Source: Orientallactaga sibirica
Taxonomy: Eukaryota > Chordata > Mammalia > Rodentia > Dipodidae
DNA length: 64,000 nucleotides
Reading direction: 5' to 3'
NCBI GenBank assembly: GCA_036365145.1
Contig: JAEOAD010000029.1
Span: 24,979,001 to 25,043,000 of the forward strand
The position numbers and the translations under genes are program-made. Positions 10,811-22,781 of this stretch are shown in pieces. The notes under the pieces are model-generated. The model saw only the letters and a program-made list of their open reading frames with translations, was not told where the DNA came from and did no database searches. Position 1 is the stretch's first letter, and each line of letters starts with the position of its first letter.

Positions 10811-12030
10811 TTGATCTACTTCCATATAAGTCTAAGTGCTGGATCTTGTCTTGGGAACTCCTGACAGCATCTAGTACTGCTGATTGCTTTATCCTCTGAT
10901 GGATATTGGTCAAAGCAGTGTTGGAAATAAAGTAAGTGTGTATCTACAATGATCTACATAGTTTTTTTTTGTTTTTTTCTTCATTGGTATTGCTGCCTAG
11001 AAAAAAATATCTTGGAATGGATGGTGGAAAAATATGGACTAACAACTACTTTTGAATATTTAAGATAGGACACTGCCAGCTCCCCAAGTCTGAGAAATCA
11101 AGAGGAAATTGAATAGGGGGAGAAGGTCAGCAAAGGTTGTAATAGAACCACAAATTACTCCCCTTCTTCTCTGTGAGTGCAAACAGTACAGATATTTATG
11201 CAAATAAGTTACCAGAAACAGCTCTGTTTATGAATGAGACCCATTTAGAAATAACTGTGGCTTCACAGTTGTAGCCTGAGAAACAAGTCTCACTTCACTT
11301 TGCAGTTGTTGAACACAAAATTGCTTCATTTTTCAAAGAACTATAAAGCAAAAGAACCTCATCTCTTTAGTTATTGAACCTACAAATGCTTTTGTGAGTG
11401 CATTAAATTTCTGGTATGAGGTCCAAGTTTAAGATTTAAAAGAAATATAAATTGAATATAGGCTTAAGAAGCACACAATTAACTTATAATAAATTAATTT
11501 GATTATTTTAGCCTCAGAAAATAATGCAACATCATACATTCATTCTAAATAGCTATTGTTCAGTGACTTTGGAAAATAATTGCAGCCTCTGGACTAATGC
11601 TGCCAGAGTCAGTTTAGCTCACATTGAGTGGACTATACTACCAAACTTACCTAGTGCAGTGGAGATAGATGTTCAAGCAAAGTGGCATGACACTACTTAC
11701 ATTGAACAATGAGACACTTCTAGAAGCCCAAAGTCAACATATGAAAATAAAAAGCAACCAGAAATCTCTAAAATGATTGGATACAGATACCAATATAGAC
11801 ACTAATGCAGGAAATAAAGTAGAGGCTTAGAAACACTATGTTAATGAATTCTACTGCACTAACATATGAGAGTTGAGCCCATGTAGCTGACATAACAGAA
11901 TAAATTTGTGAAGAAGGCTATGTAGGAATTTTGAAAATTAAGGAATATGTTTTGTACTAAGTACATTGGATTTGGTGAGTTGACTTAACTGGGGCAAAAG
12001 AGAGAGGAAATGAGAAGAGTTGTTTATATG
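10811..12030. other. Unique sequence, nothing recognised
   Basis: No repeat family or exon seen. The 62-codon frame at 11524-11712 has no recognisable homology or splice context. Confidence 0.45.
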
Positions 12031-12152
12031 TGTCCCTATATAGCTCAAGCTAACTTCCAACTTACTGTTTAACTAAAATGCCCTCAAACTCATGATCCTT
12101 CCACCTTGACCTCTTGCACTGTGGATCTCAAGAATACACTACCACACCTAGC
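12031..12152 (-). mobile_element. Old diverged B1 SINE
   Basis: Antisense B1-like pattern: tatagctcaagctaac, ccctcaaactcatgatcctt, ccaccttgacctctt and ctaccacacctagcc at the end. Many mismatches indicate age; no duplication found. Confidence 0.6.
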
Positions 12153-12209
12153 CAGTAACACACATTTTTTTGGAGAAAGCGATGCTGCATGCAGTTCAAT
12201 GGGATAGAG

Positions 12210-12945
12210 AGAGAAAACACCAGTGAAGATACTAAACAGTGAACACGGCAAGCTTTAAATTTGGCCAGCCTCGTCAAATGAGTCAACAGGTGCAATAGTG
12301 GCATGTCTGTTATGGGGGAAACCAATTGCTCTCTAATTGGCCTGGAGGTCCACTCTGTGGGAGGGAATACATCCCTGATACTGAAAACCTACCACAGGGT
12401 ATTGTATATGTATATACTATGCTCACCAAACTGCCCTGTAAGCACGTCTCTTAATGTCCACAACCATATATTAATGCTACTCTTACTTTTGTTTAGAGAA
12501 GCTTCTCTTTTCAGATGGTGGAAACCTTGGGATGACTCAGAAGGCACCATGGTGCTGAGAAAAAGGGACAGAGGAGTGCTCAGCACTGAAACATCTCAAA
12601 CCCACCTTCCAAGGCTCAGGGTCCATTGTGGAAGAGGGGGAGGAAAGAATGTAAGAACCAAAGGAAGAGTAGGATTCCTTACAACGTGATCCTCCAGACA
12701 CAAAATGGCCTGGATATCCATGACCTCACAGTTCCTGACACTACCTACACAAGACCATTATAATAGGAGAAAAAAGATGACAACATCAAACTGAAAAGAG
12801 AGGCTGATTGAGAGGGGGAGGGTATATGATGGAGAGCGAAGTTTCAAAGGGAAAAGTGGGGGGAGGAAGGGAAGTACTATGGGATATTTATGGTCTACAA
12901 TTAAAGAAGTTGTCAATAAAAAATATAATTTTTTTAAAAAAATTA
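12210..12945 (+). mobile_element. L1 3' UTR fragment (type II, Lx-like)
   Basis: Aligns with 44749-45449 over about 700 bases: aagctttaaatttgg, caggtgcaatagtggcatgt, atgggggaaacca, agggaatac, caccatggtgctgaga, aggctcagggtcca, cacaaaatggcctggatatc and a gtcaataaaa end. The 128-codon frame at 12303-12689 is fortuitous; the paralog at 44749 does not keep it open. The 5' limit is approximate. Confidence 0.82.
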
Positions 12946-14164
12946 AACAAAAAACTCTAAAGTATAATATTCTACCCGTAAAAAATCAATTTTATGTCAC
13001 TGCTAGCTTATAGTCCTACATCTTTAGTGTAGATCTAAGTCTCTGAAGCTTTCCACTATTGACAATTAAGATCTGATAATTTCTCATTACAAGTGCTGTC
13101 AGGTGAATAACAGGAATCCCATCAGATTCCCTAGGATCTACTCACCAGAGTCCAGTAGTATTCCCTTCATGGTTACAACAATAATAACAAAAGGGACTTT
13201 GGGAAATGTCCAATAACCTTGAGGGAGTCCCTCTGTTAGGAGCACTGATTCAGACAACTTCATTAAATGAGAACATACACATGTGCCTATGGTTGGGCAA
13301 TCACTGGGTAGACTGTGATATTTGCAGTGATCTAATAAATATCAAACCAACAGTATCTTGTGTAGCTGTCAAGTGTCAGAAACTGTAGATATCACTAGTC
13401 CTGCTGGGCTTCTGGGAAGAACAATGACACTATGTTGGAGTAATATCATTAGGTAGAAGGGAGCCACAATAATTCCATGGTTTTTTTTTTATAATGTCAC
13501 ATAGGATCTGGACTTTGGGGTCTCCTGCCCTGTCTGTGGGCCTAGTTGGGCCACAACTCTTATCAGCCAAGTTTTGCTGTGTCACAAACAGTACTGGTAA
13601 ATGTTGGCAGCAAACTTAATGGACAAGTATCCACTTGTGATTTGTAGGCAGAAACAGGAATGAATGCCATTTGACCCATTTTCCCTTACACCCAGTAAAG
13701 GTGGAAGCACATCTCAGACACAGGTGAAAGGAACATGCCTTACTACACTGTGTTAGTCTTGAAAAAAAATGAGACATAGCTTATAAAATATAACAGAGAA
13801 AAGTATCCCTATTCCATGGGCACCTTTAGTTCAATTTGCTGAATTGGATTGAGCATTTATATCATTAGTCCTTCTAGAAGAGTTAGAATGAAGTAATTGG
13901 GTTTTTTTTTTGTGTGTGTTGACACAAAAGAATGAATGGAATTCATTTAAATTTATTTGTGTCTTCTTTGGATGAATTTAAACAAACATCTGCTTACTGA
14001 AAGTCTGTAATTTTGTGGTAATTAATACCAACCCAGCCCTGCTGTGTTCTGCTGAATCTTATGTGGGAGAAAACACTGCACTTGCTTGTCAGCATGCATA
14101 AAATATATTCACTAAGCTTGTACTTAAAATATGTATTTCAAATGAAAATGTAGTGTGTTTATCA
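12946..14164. other. Unique sequence, nothing recognised
   Basis: AT-rich with short T runs near 13480 and 13900. No family match and no convincing exon. Confidence 0.45.
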
Positions 14165-14590
14165 CCTTTTCATTGTTGTCACAAAATATAAACTTAAAGG
14201 ATAGATACTTTATTTTTTGCTAATGGTTTCACAGATTTCAGTTCTACCTCTGTTGCTACGGCTGGGTTGACCAAAAAAAAAAAAAAAAAAAGGAGAACAT
14301 ATGTTTTGGCTTACAGTTTCAGAGATATCAGTCATTATGTTGGGCATGGCATGGTAGCAGAAGCCCAGTGCTCAGTCAGGAAGTAGAGAGTATTGAATGG
14401 TAGTGCTAAGATAGATTTCTCCTTTTTATTCAGTCCACAACTCTAGCACTTGGAATGGTGCCATCCACGGTTAAGGTGAGTTTTCCACCTCAATTTACCT
14501 AATCTGGAATCTAACAGAGAAGTCCACAGGTTTGTTTCCATTATGATGATACAGTCCATCAAGTTGACAAAATTAGTCATCACAAATCCC
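14165..14590 (-). mobile_element. MaLR-type solo LTR
   Basis: Antisense copy of a family seen eight times here. It starts with cattgttgtcacaaaat, has ttttggcttacagttt, catggcatggtagcag, tcctttttattcagtcc (antisense of a gaataaaa polyadenylation region), ggaatggtgcca and a tcaagttgacaa end. A 20-base A-run near 14273-14292 interrupts its start. No internal retroviral genes. The MaLR assignment follows resemblance to rodent ORR1-type LTRs. Confidence 0.65.
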
Positions 14591-15284
14591 ATGCACCGAA
14601 ACTCCTGTCTTATTTTCTGTGTTTAGGAAAGCAGATTAAGATACTGATTTCAGTAAATTGCTATGTATCATAGCTCTGTGTCATTATTTTAAAATATTTG
14701 TTGAAATTGTTTCTATGCTAATCAATTCTAAGCACCAAAATGCTAATATGCTTGTGGAATTCATAAAATTTTTCATTTAATTAAGAATATGAAACTTGCT
14801 TCAAATTCATCCAGTTGAGAAGAGATATGTAAGTATATTGAAAATAAATTATCATTTGAGTCTTTAACACTTCAGATGTGAATACTTGCTGTGTTTTTAA
14901 CATTTTATTCAGATAAACCAGAATGTTAATAATGTGGTGTGATGTGAACAGTACCTTCAGGGTAATACTAAGCACTCTCCATCACCACTAAATCTACCCT
15001 ACCATTATACTGGAAATGTGAATAACCCAATATTATACACTTAATTTCTCCTATTAAATAATTTTCTCATCTAAAATGTGAAAAATTTGCATTTGGGTAA
15101 AAATGAATAATCTATTCTCAATGAACTGAAGATAGGTAAATTTGTTGCATGTCAAAGTTATAATAGGCTGAAAATTATAATTATTTTAAGTTGTCCTCTC
15201 TTATCCTTGACAGAAATACAAATGTTACTTTAGATTATTTTCTCAGGTGACTTTCTTCTATTATAAGTTGTTGTAGTCAGCCCT
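14591..15284. other. Unique AT-rich sequence
   Basis: Nothing recognised; only short incidental frames. Confidence 0.45.
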
Positions 15285-15650
15285 ACATTGTTGGAATGAA
15301 CTTTCAAACAGGCACAGTTTATTGGTGGAATGGGATTTATTTCAGGTTTATCAATCCAGGGAAGTTCCATAATGGTAGAAGATACTAGCCACCGTTCACA
15401 GATTCATGCAGAGAGAAACCACCCCCAGCCAGCACACACCAAAAGCAACAACTATCAGGGGCCCACACAGAGCTCAGCAAACCTCCCTGCATACCTTTGG
15501 GCTAGAAATCAGATACACCTTGACACACCTTAGGGCTGAAACAAAGGATTCACTCCCCAGTGACACATCTATCAACCAAATGGCTATAAATTCAAGTCAT
15601 AATTTATCATACCTGAGTTATTGGGAGACATACCTTCACTCTATCACATA
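15285..15650. repeat. Possible unclassified LTR-like repeat
   Basis: The stretch beginning tttatttcaggtttatcaat and containing C/A-rich gccagcacacacc blocks has the composition of a rodent LTR in antisense, but no second copy is visible in this window. Two overlapping short frames (15330-15533, 15406-15651) are of no known family. Confidence 0.3.
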
Positions 15651-15911
15651 AGGAATTATCAAAATAATAAACTGAATGTATCAGTATCATTATGAAAGAA
15701 AGAGTTCATTTTCAGCATTTTATGAACTGCCTGGGCATTTTTGAAGTGCCCACCTTTGGTTACTACTTCAAACTTATCAATATATGCAAAGTAAATATGA
15801 AATTTAACTTCTTGCTCATATTTCCTTCTGGAGGCATTTGACTCAGTAGCAGGCTTGCTGACTTCAAATGTACTATGTAAGAATACGGAAACTGAAACAT
15901 TTTTTTTAACT

Positions 15912-16108
15912 TGGGTCTGAAGAGATGGATCAGCAGTTAAGGCGCTGACTTGCAAATCCTGGCAGACTGGGTTTGATTCCCTAGTACCCACATAAAGTCA
16001 GATGCACAGAGTGGAACATGCATCTGGAGTTCATTTGCAGCAGCAGGGATCCTGGTGCACCCATTCTCTGTCTCCATTCCTTGCAAATAAATAAATAAAA
16101 ATATTTTT
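15912..16108 (+). mobile_element. tRNA-derived SINE, type A
   Basis: Head tctgaagagatggatcagca, A-box region followed by ggtttgattccct (B-box), gtcagatgcacagagtgg, gcatctggagttc and an aaataaataaataaaa tail. A second SINE of the same type is inserted in its tail. Confidence 0.88.
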
Positions 16109-16338
16109 TAAAAGGGGGTTGCTGGAGAGATGGCTTAGTGGTTAAGGTGCTTGCCTGCAAAGCCTGAGGACCCAGGTTTGATTCTCCAGGTCCCATGTAA
16201 GCCAGATGCACATGGTGGCACATGTGTCTGGAGTTTGTTTGCAGTGGCTAGAGGCCCTTGGGCACCCATTCTCTCTCATTTTCTCTCTTTCTCTCTCTCT
16301 TTGTCTCTGTCTCTAATAAATAAATAAAAATAAATTAA
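16109..16338 (+). mobile_element. tRNA-derived SINE, type A, inserted in preceding SINE tail
   Basis: Head gctggagagatggcttagtg, B-box ggtttgattctcc, agccagatgcacatggtgg, gtctggagtttg, CT-rich tract and aataaataaa tail. A 12-base duplication, aaaaatattttt, occurs at 16097-16108 and 16339-16350; the left copy lies in the tail of the previous SINE, so this one is younger. Confidence 0.9.
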
Positions 16339-17082
16339 AAAAATATTTTTCCTTGGTGAATATTAGTAAAATATCTCAATGAATATAATGAAAGGCTATA
16401 TTTTTCAGACTTTTCATACTTAATGCTTTGAGAATTAGTTGCACTGTAAATAATTTCAATCAATATGTACTCTTTCATGTTTAATTTTAATCAAACATTA
16501 AATATTGTCTACTTACCATAAAGAATGGCATACAGTAGTTTCATATGATTGAAGAGTGAGTCACAGAGATTTGACACTTGAATATTTTCACCTCTATCAT
16601 TTTTTTTTTCTTCAGGTGCCTGAACATCATCAGTCAGGGAGTAATAAAAAGGGGAAAGAAAGGAGGCATGAGGGTAGAGGGAGAGATTCTTGTATACTTT
16701 CCAACAGCTAAGACAAATGAAAGTGCATTGCTTTTGCTATCTACAATGTATTTCTACTACTTTTCCTGTGAACAAGGTTCTTGAGATGTACGTAAAAACC
16801 TAATTTGGGTTGCCATTTTTATGTGCTTGCTGCTAAAATTCAATAAGATGATTAGAACTTCCAGCATGTTCATTACAAATCTGAATCAAATATCCACAGA
16901 GATACTCATTTTTAAAAGTTATCTCAGATATTTTCTTCAATTACTATATATTAGATTCAACATTTTAATTATCTTCCTTCCTGATGAGTAACATATTAAA
17001 GCATCTTCATTCCTTTGTGCTTAATAAGTTTTTACCATTTTATTATTCTCTGAGTGCTTAAGTTAAAAAAAAAAAAATACAG

Positions 17083-17180
17083 TTTCGATGTGGAGCCAGA
17101 GGATGGCGTACTTGGGCCGAAGACATTACCAAAAATTACGGCTCTTGACTTACTGAAGAGAATTCTTTTTAAATAACTAA
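17083..17180 (+). other. CpG-bearing segment with exon-like appearance, unknown
   Basis: After an A-run and aatacag, a possible acceptor, about 95 bases contain several CpGs in otherwise AT-rich DNA. One plus frame reads FDVEPEDGVLGPKTLPKITA and continues to a TAA at about 17175. I do not recognise it; the minus strand also has an 81-codon frame (17032-17277). It could be a decayed exon, a retrocopy fragment, a conserved noncoding element, or chance. Confidence 0.2.
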
Positions 17181-18421
17181 ACCATAGCCCTTTTGGAGTG
17201 GAGCTGAAGGATGAAATGGAATCCATCCCTGGTCTCCTTATTATAGGTGATAGAACTAAAAAAACTTCACTGTTCATCTAGACATAAGCTTCAGGCCTTC
17301 CCTTGTTCTCATCTCTTATCCTTTTACCCATAAAGTGAATGTGTAAGGTCAAAACACTGTTGCTCATTTATCCACATCAATTCCACAAAACAATCACCCC
17401 GATTCACATCCTACAGAAAAGAAACTGAGTCCTGCTAAAAACTGAAATATATCAGAATCAATCCCATTCACTTTTTCTCTAAGAACATCAAACGAATGGA
17501 AAAAATGAGCTCACGTGGATGAAAAGAAGAATGCAGAGAAGTGAGCCTCTGTGCAGGAAATAGGACATCATCTCCTGAGCAAGAGTCTAGAAGTCCCATG
17601 CAACACATAGAAAAGCCTGTGCACCTGGTTAACTGATTATTACAGAAATCTGGATTTTACCCAGAGTAATATGAATATTAAATGACTAATACAGCTTGTG
17701 TTGTGAGAAGTCAATATGATAAAAACAGCAAATGAGAATTTGCAAAGCTTTGGATGAATAATTGTTCTTCCTGGGCTAATGGGAAAAACTAAGGACTTCA
17801 TTTTTCTTGCCGAGAAAGAAGAAAAGGTGATGCCATGCTACAGAGGCAGGAAATCCTGTCTTATGGAAACATAAAAGACCAGGGAAAACACAGCAGGGTG
17901 TACCTGAGACCTTTGCAGCGCTCTCTGCCGATCATCTAAATTGCTCTAGTAAAGACATTTCCTATAAATTAAGAATAACACCATGTCTTCTGCTAGTGGA
18001 ATTAATCAAAATAATATTTTATGAACAGCACCACAATGTCTAACAAGCAGGATTAAAGCTTGGATTTATCTCTGACTGAGTCACCTCCTTCATTGGTTGG
18101 TTGCCAGCTACCAAGGCTATTTTTCTTATCCTACTGTTCCATTATTTCTTATTTTCCATTTTTTTTCCTTTCACTCATAGCATGAGCAAAACACTACATT
18201 CTGGACAAATTAATAACTTTTTTTCCATGGGTATGTGCCCTTGTCTATTCCAGTCTGCCCTTTATCTTACTTCTTTAGTCATTCCTTTTTCTTTAAAGTA
18301 CAATGTTAATATGACACACAAGAAAATATTCTAAATCCCCTAGTTCTCCAAAAAATGTAATTAAGATTCAGCTACTAGATCTGATCACAAATATTCAGGA
18401 AGCATAAACACACTAAAGCAT

Positions 18422-18447
18422 CACACACACACACACACACACACACA
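18422..18447. repeat. (CA)13 microsatellite
   Basis: Uninterrupted CA repeat. Confidence 0.97.
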
Positions 18448-19194
18448 TGTGCATATGCACTCGTGAACATGAAGTAAACAATGACTAGGTTCTAAGACTA
18501 TGAGACAGAGATTAATTTAAACCAAACATTTCATTGCTAAAATAGCAAATGACAAAGATGGATAAAAGTACACAGATAGAGAAAAAGGATGAAAGAGATG
18601 GAGATGGCTGACAGAAATAATAAGAGAGATCACAAATGAAGGAAAAACAATCACAAGCAAATTACCTGTGAAAAGCGAAACCAGTTTTCATGCACAGACA
18701 TTATTTGGAATCTGGTTCATGCAAACGAACTCTATCTATGTGAAACAACGTGAGAATTGGATGGCTATTTACTGATATTCACAATGTTTTGCCGCTTCCA
18801 TATGGTGTCTTTCTGAAACATTTTATGCTAGAAATTGAAAGATTTATACAACGTGCATCAATTACAAATTACTCTAGAGGCAGAAGTCTAGATCAATGGA
18901 CTTCAAGCATTCCTGTCCATCAGAATCTCCCAGAGGGCTTGTTAAAATGAAATTTGGTGAGCTTTTCCCAAACCAGAGTTAAGAATTGAGGTCAAAGATG
19001 AAGCCAGAAGATGTGCATTTCTGAAGAGCTCTTGGGAGATGCTAAGTTTGCGGGTAAAGGGATCTCAATCTGGCAGTCATTGAGAGATGAATGCACTACC
19101 TATGAACTGATCATTGCTAAAGAAGGTACAGAGACATGGGGGTGAAATATACATATAAGTGACTTTTATCATCATGGAGATCAGCTACTGACAA

Positions 19195-19500
19195 AAGCAA
19201 TTTAAGGAAGGAAAGGTTTATTTTGGCTCACAGAGGGCAAATTCCATCACAAAGGGGAATTCAAAGCAGCAGGGGAATAAGGTGGCCAGTCACATGCATA
19301 GAGAGATGAAAGCTCGTGCTCTGCTTATTTTCTCTATTTTATTCAACCCACGCATGGGCCTTACCAAAGTGAGTCTTCCCACCTCAGTCTGCTCAATCTA
19401 AAACTCACTTACAGATGTTCCCAGAGATTTTTTTTTTTTTTTGGCCTAGGTGATTCTAGATCCTATCAAATGAAAATCAATATTAATCATCACAATATGA
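19195..19500 (-). mobile_element. MaLR-type solo LTR
   Basis: Antisense member of the LTR family: ggtttattttggctcaca, ttcaacccacgcatggg, gtcttcccacctcagt, gattctagatcctatcaa and atcatcacaa at its end. A T-run at 19429-19442 interrupts it. Confidence 0.68.
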
Positions 19501-20465
19501 TGTAATTACATCTGTTATAAATTTCAGATGAAAGCTTTATGAATATCTAAAATATCTTTATGGTACTGAGATTCTGAATATATTTAATTGAAATGGAGGA
19601 CAGGCTAGTGACTGAGGAGGCACAACAGGGATTTATAAAATAATATCAGGTTCTACTTCCTGACCTGGAGAATATTTCCATTATGTATGTGTTGGCTTGA
19701 TTATGGTTCCCTGAATTTTGATTATAATTTGCATTCTATTTCTTGTATTCTTTTATCCTTAAAAAAATAAATCTAAATAAACTCTATGTCTTTCATAGTC
19801 ATCAGCTGTTAGAAGAAAAACACTGAAAATAAATTGAGGTATATGTTGACTATAGTCTGCTTCTTGGGAAGACTGAATCCTATTGAGGGATATGGAGGAG
19901 CACTGCTCAACTCTAGAAAAAAGGCCAAGCTGACTCCAGCTAATAGCTTCTGAGCATGCTCCTGCATCTCCAGCTCTTTGAGTGAATGTGCAAATGCATT
20001 TCCATTTTTGTAAGAAACTGAACACACATTCCAGCCAGTAGCATTTCTATTCATTTTTAACTAAAAATCCTAAAAAAAAAAAAATGCTTATTCCATTTGC
20101 GTTTCCATTACTTCTCTTCTTATGTCCTCATACTTCCTCTCCTGGGAGCTCTTATGCCTAACACTCCACTGAAGTAGTCATCAACATCAACAAGGAGTGC
20201 TATGTCTCTAATCCTAATGCTTAATTCAGAGTCCTCTTATTTGACCACTTAGCAGCATTTGACACATGCACTCCTCTTCTTTTATGAAACACATTTTTGG
20301 TTTATCCTTAGGGGCAAATAAGTTAACTTCTCGATTACTCTCTCTCTCTCTCGTTTTCTTTTTTCTCTTAGTCATTCCATATTGATTAGTATTATATCTC
20401 TATAATTTCCCAAAATTTGGAGTAAACCTAGATTCAACTTTTATTTTTTTTTTGTTTATTTTGGT
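19501..20465. other. Unique sequence
   Basis: Nothing recognised except a short CT run near 20338-20352. The overlapping minus frames at 19759-20054 have no recognisable features. Confidence 0.4.
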
Positions 20466-20556
20466 GATATACATAGATAGATAGACATATAGATGATAGA
20501 TACATAGATGATAGAAAGATAGAATGATTGATAGATGATGATAGGTAAATAGATAA
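20466..20556. repeat. Imperfect GATA/TAGA-rich low-complexity tract
   Basis: Interrupted tagatagatagac and gatgatagat units over about 90 bases. Confidence 0.85.
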
Positions 20557-20607
20557 CACTTACTTTGAATTCCATCTATATTCTGGTGATTCCAAAAGTG
20601 TATGTCA

Positions 20608-20979
20608 AGCTGTAGAGATGGCTACACAGTTAAGCGTGCTTCATATGCAAGTATAAGGGCCTGAAGGGCCTGAGAATGGCTCAGTCAGAATCTCCATAAC
20701 TCATGTATACAGCTGAGCATGGCCAGGTGTATGTACCTGTATTCTCAGTCCTGTAGGAAACAAAGACCAGAGAATCACTAGGACTTTGAATGACAAGCTC
20801 CAAGTCAATAAGAAACACAGTCTCAAAAAACAAAACATGTACAATTGGGTGAGCAATGATGGGGAATCCATGATGCTCTTCTCTGGCTACTTTCAGACTA
20901 GCCCATGCTGTACCACAATAACAGACATACACGTGCATATGTCATACCACAAACGCCCCATTCCACATACTATACACAT

Positions 20980-21012
<33 letters not shown>
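20608..21012 (+). mobile_element. B4-type SINE (tRNA-like head fused to B1-like tail)
   Basis: Head gctgtagagatggctacac is followed by a B1-like half (ggccaggtgtatgtacctgt, then acacagtctcaaaaa) and a tail of catacacatgc type ending in about 30 A residues at 20982-21011. The lysine-rich frames over the tail (20786-21064, 20905-21090) are artefacts of poly(A). Confidence 0.72.
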
Positions 21013-21014
<2 letters not shown>

Positions 21015-21752
21015 AAGAACAAAAAAGGAAGGAAAAGAAAAAAGAAAGAAAAGGAGCAAAATAAACCTTTATGATATTTTTTACTTCTAAAATCCAAATT
21101 CACATATCCAACATCCACTATCTATATTTTTAGATGTTGCTGAAGTAATATCAAATGCATCATGTCAATATTAATTCTTACTTTCTATCTCAAAATTATC
21201 ATTTAAGTTTTCACTTAATGGTAGATAGTATCACTAGCTATCACTAGCTTTTTCAGTTCTTGTCAGAAACTTGGACTTTATTGATGGCTTCTTAGATTTC
21301 ATCACTAAACCCTACAATTCATTCTATATTAAAGTTTCATCTTGATGTCTGGAACAAAGTTACTGAAAATATCCCTAGGAACACATTCTGCAGTATCTGG
21401 GAATGACCTATATGGTGGTGAGGAGTTCTATTTTTCCAAAACAGAAGGATTGTAAGTTTCAATGGCTCCCAAGGTAAATATGCACTGGACAGCAGATGTT
21501 GCCAAACACCTGTGAAAAGCCAGCAGTCAATAGGGACTATGTGGCATCCAAAAATTTTATAGGTTCATTTACTAAAGTGTCTCCCTCCCAATGAGAAAGA
21601 ATAGGATTAGGAGTGGTGAGATCCCTTCAATAAACTCTAGATTCGCTTTGTGACTATAGTCCTAGCAATGAGATTCCCGACCACATGATAATTGAAGAAT
21701 TATTATTTGTAATCCTGCACCAACTTGGATTTCATGATATTTTTATTGGATT
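21013..21752. other. Unique sequence
   Basis: A purine-rich start (gaaagaacaaaaaagg) continues from the SINE tail; the rest shows nothing recognisable. Confidence 0.4.
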
Positions 21753-21768
21753 CCATTAGCTCACTTTT

Positions 21769-22043
21769 TTTTTTTTTTTTTTTTGGAGAGAGACAGAGAG
21801 AGACAGACAGAGAGAGAGGGAGAGGGAGACATATAGAGATGGGCGCACCAGCAGTGTCTCAGCTGCTGTGAATGAAATCCAGATGCGTGCGCCCCCTTGT
21901 GGGCAAGTGAGGTATTGCACCCTTGCATCACTTTGCATCTGGCTAAACGTGGGACCTGGAGATTGGAACCGCGGGTGATTGGAACCAGCGTTCTTTGGCT
22001 TATGGGGCAGGCGCCTTAACCACTAAGCCATCTCTCCAGCCCT
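21769..22043 (-). mobile_element. tRNA-derived SINE, type B, with duplicated B-box
   Basis: Antisense copy: poly(T), gagagacagagagagac, cagctgctgtgaatgaaatc, gcgcccccttgtgg, ctaaacgtgggacctggaga and the head complement ccatctctccagcc. Target-site duplication ccattagctcactttt / ccagtagctcactttt at 21753-21768 and 22044-22059. gattggaacc, the complement of the B-box, occurs twice, at 21961-21970 and 21977-21986 (16-base period). Confidence 0.95.
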
Positions 22044-22082
22044 CCAGTAGCTCACTTTTAATGTTTTTGCCCCATTTCCAGT

Positions 22083-22084
<2 letters not shown>

Positions 22085-22127
<43 letters not shown>
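22085..22127. repeat. (GT)n microsatellite
   Basis: About 21 GT units followed by a short CG-rich ctcgcgcacgc segment. Confidence 0.97.
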
Positions 22128-22129
<2 letters not shown>

Positions 22130-22209
22130 CGCGCACGCAACCTCAATGTATCAGTTCCTTCTTTCCACCTTATTTGAGACAGGCTTAATTATCATTGGCC
22201 ACATTTTTG

Positions 22210-22443
22210 TTTTAATTTTTTGTTTGCTTTTTTTTTATTTATTTATTTGAGAGTGACAGACAGAGAGAGAGAGAGAAAGAGACAGACAGACAAAAAGAGA
22301 ATGGGTACCAGGTCCTCCAGCCACTGCAATGAACCCCTTGTGCATCTGGCTTACGTGGGTCCTGGGGGATCAAGTCTCGCGCCAGGGTCTTAGGCTTCAC
22401 AGGCAAGCACTTAACCTTTAAGCCATCTCTCCAGGCCCATTTG
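22210..22443 (-). mobile_element. tRNA-derived SINE, type A
   Basis: Antisense: tttatttatttgagag tail complement, purine tract, ccagccactgcaatgaac, cttgtgcatctggcttacgt and taagccatctctccagg. Target-site duplication ccacatttttg at 22199-22209 and 22444-22454. Confidence 0.93.
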
Positions 22444-22454
22444 CCACATTTTTG

Positions 22455-22548
22455 AGACAGATCTTACAGTGTAATTGACTGCCCTCAAACTCATACTCCT
22501 CCTCAACTTTTTAAGGGATGAGACTAAAGGCCTGCATCAATAGTCAAG
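22455..22548 (-). mobile_element. Old B1-like fragment
   Basis: gagacagatcttacagtgta, ccctcaaactcatactcctc and gggatgagactaaaggcctg follow the antisense B1 order but with heavy divergence. Confidence 0.45.
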
Positions 22549-22781
22549 GCTCTTTTTAAATGTAAATTTTTAGATGCAGAGTATATTGTTTTATTTTAAT
22601 GAGAGAAGAAAAAGAAGAAAAGAGTGATGAAGTAATTATATATGCCATTTTAGTAACAGAAAATAAAACAAATCAGAGTACTATAAAATATTCTACACAT
22701 AATCTAGAGTGTTTTAAGAAAACGTGAACTCTTGTGAGAAAGACACTGAGATACACAATGCCCTATTTCTATTTTTTCTTT

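Larger units (their letters stand above)
16351..19190. other. Long unique stretch, nearly repeat-free
   Basis: About 2.8 kb with no recognised SINE, L1 or LTR apart from a CA microsatellite (18422-18447). The small CpG-bearing segment at 17083-17180 is listed separately. Frames at 16578-16784, 18101-18334 and 18750-18950 show no family features. Confidence 0.45.

Noticed and set aside
20786..21090. Lysine-rich open frames
   Set aside because: Translation of the poly(A) tail and purine-rich flank of a B4 SINE.
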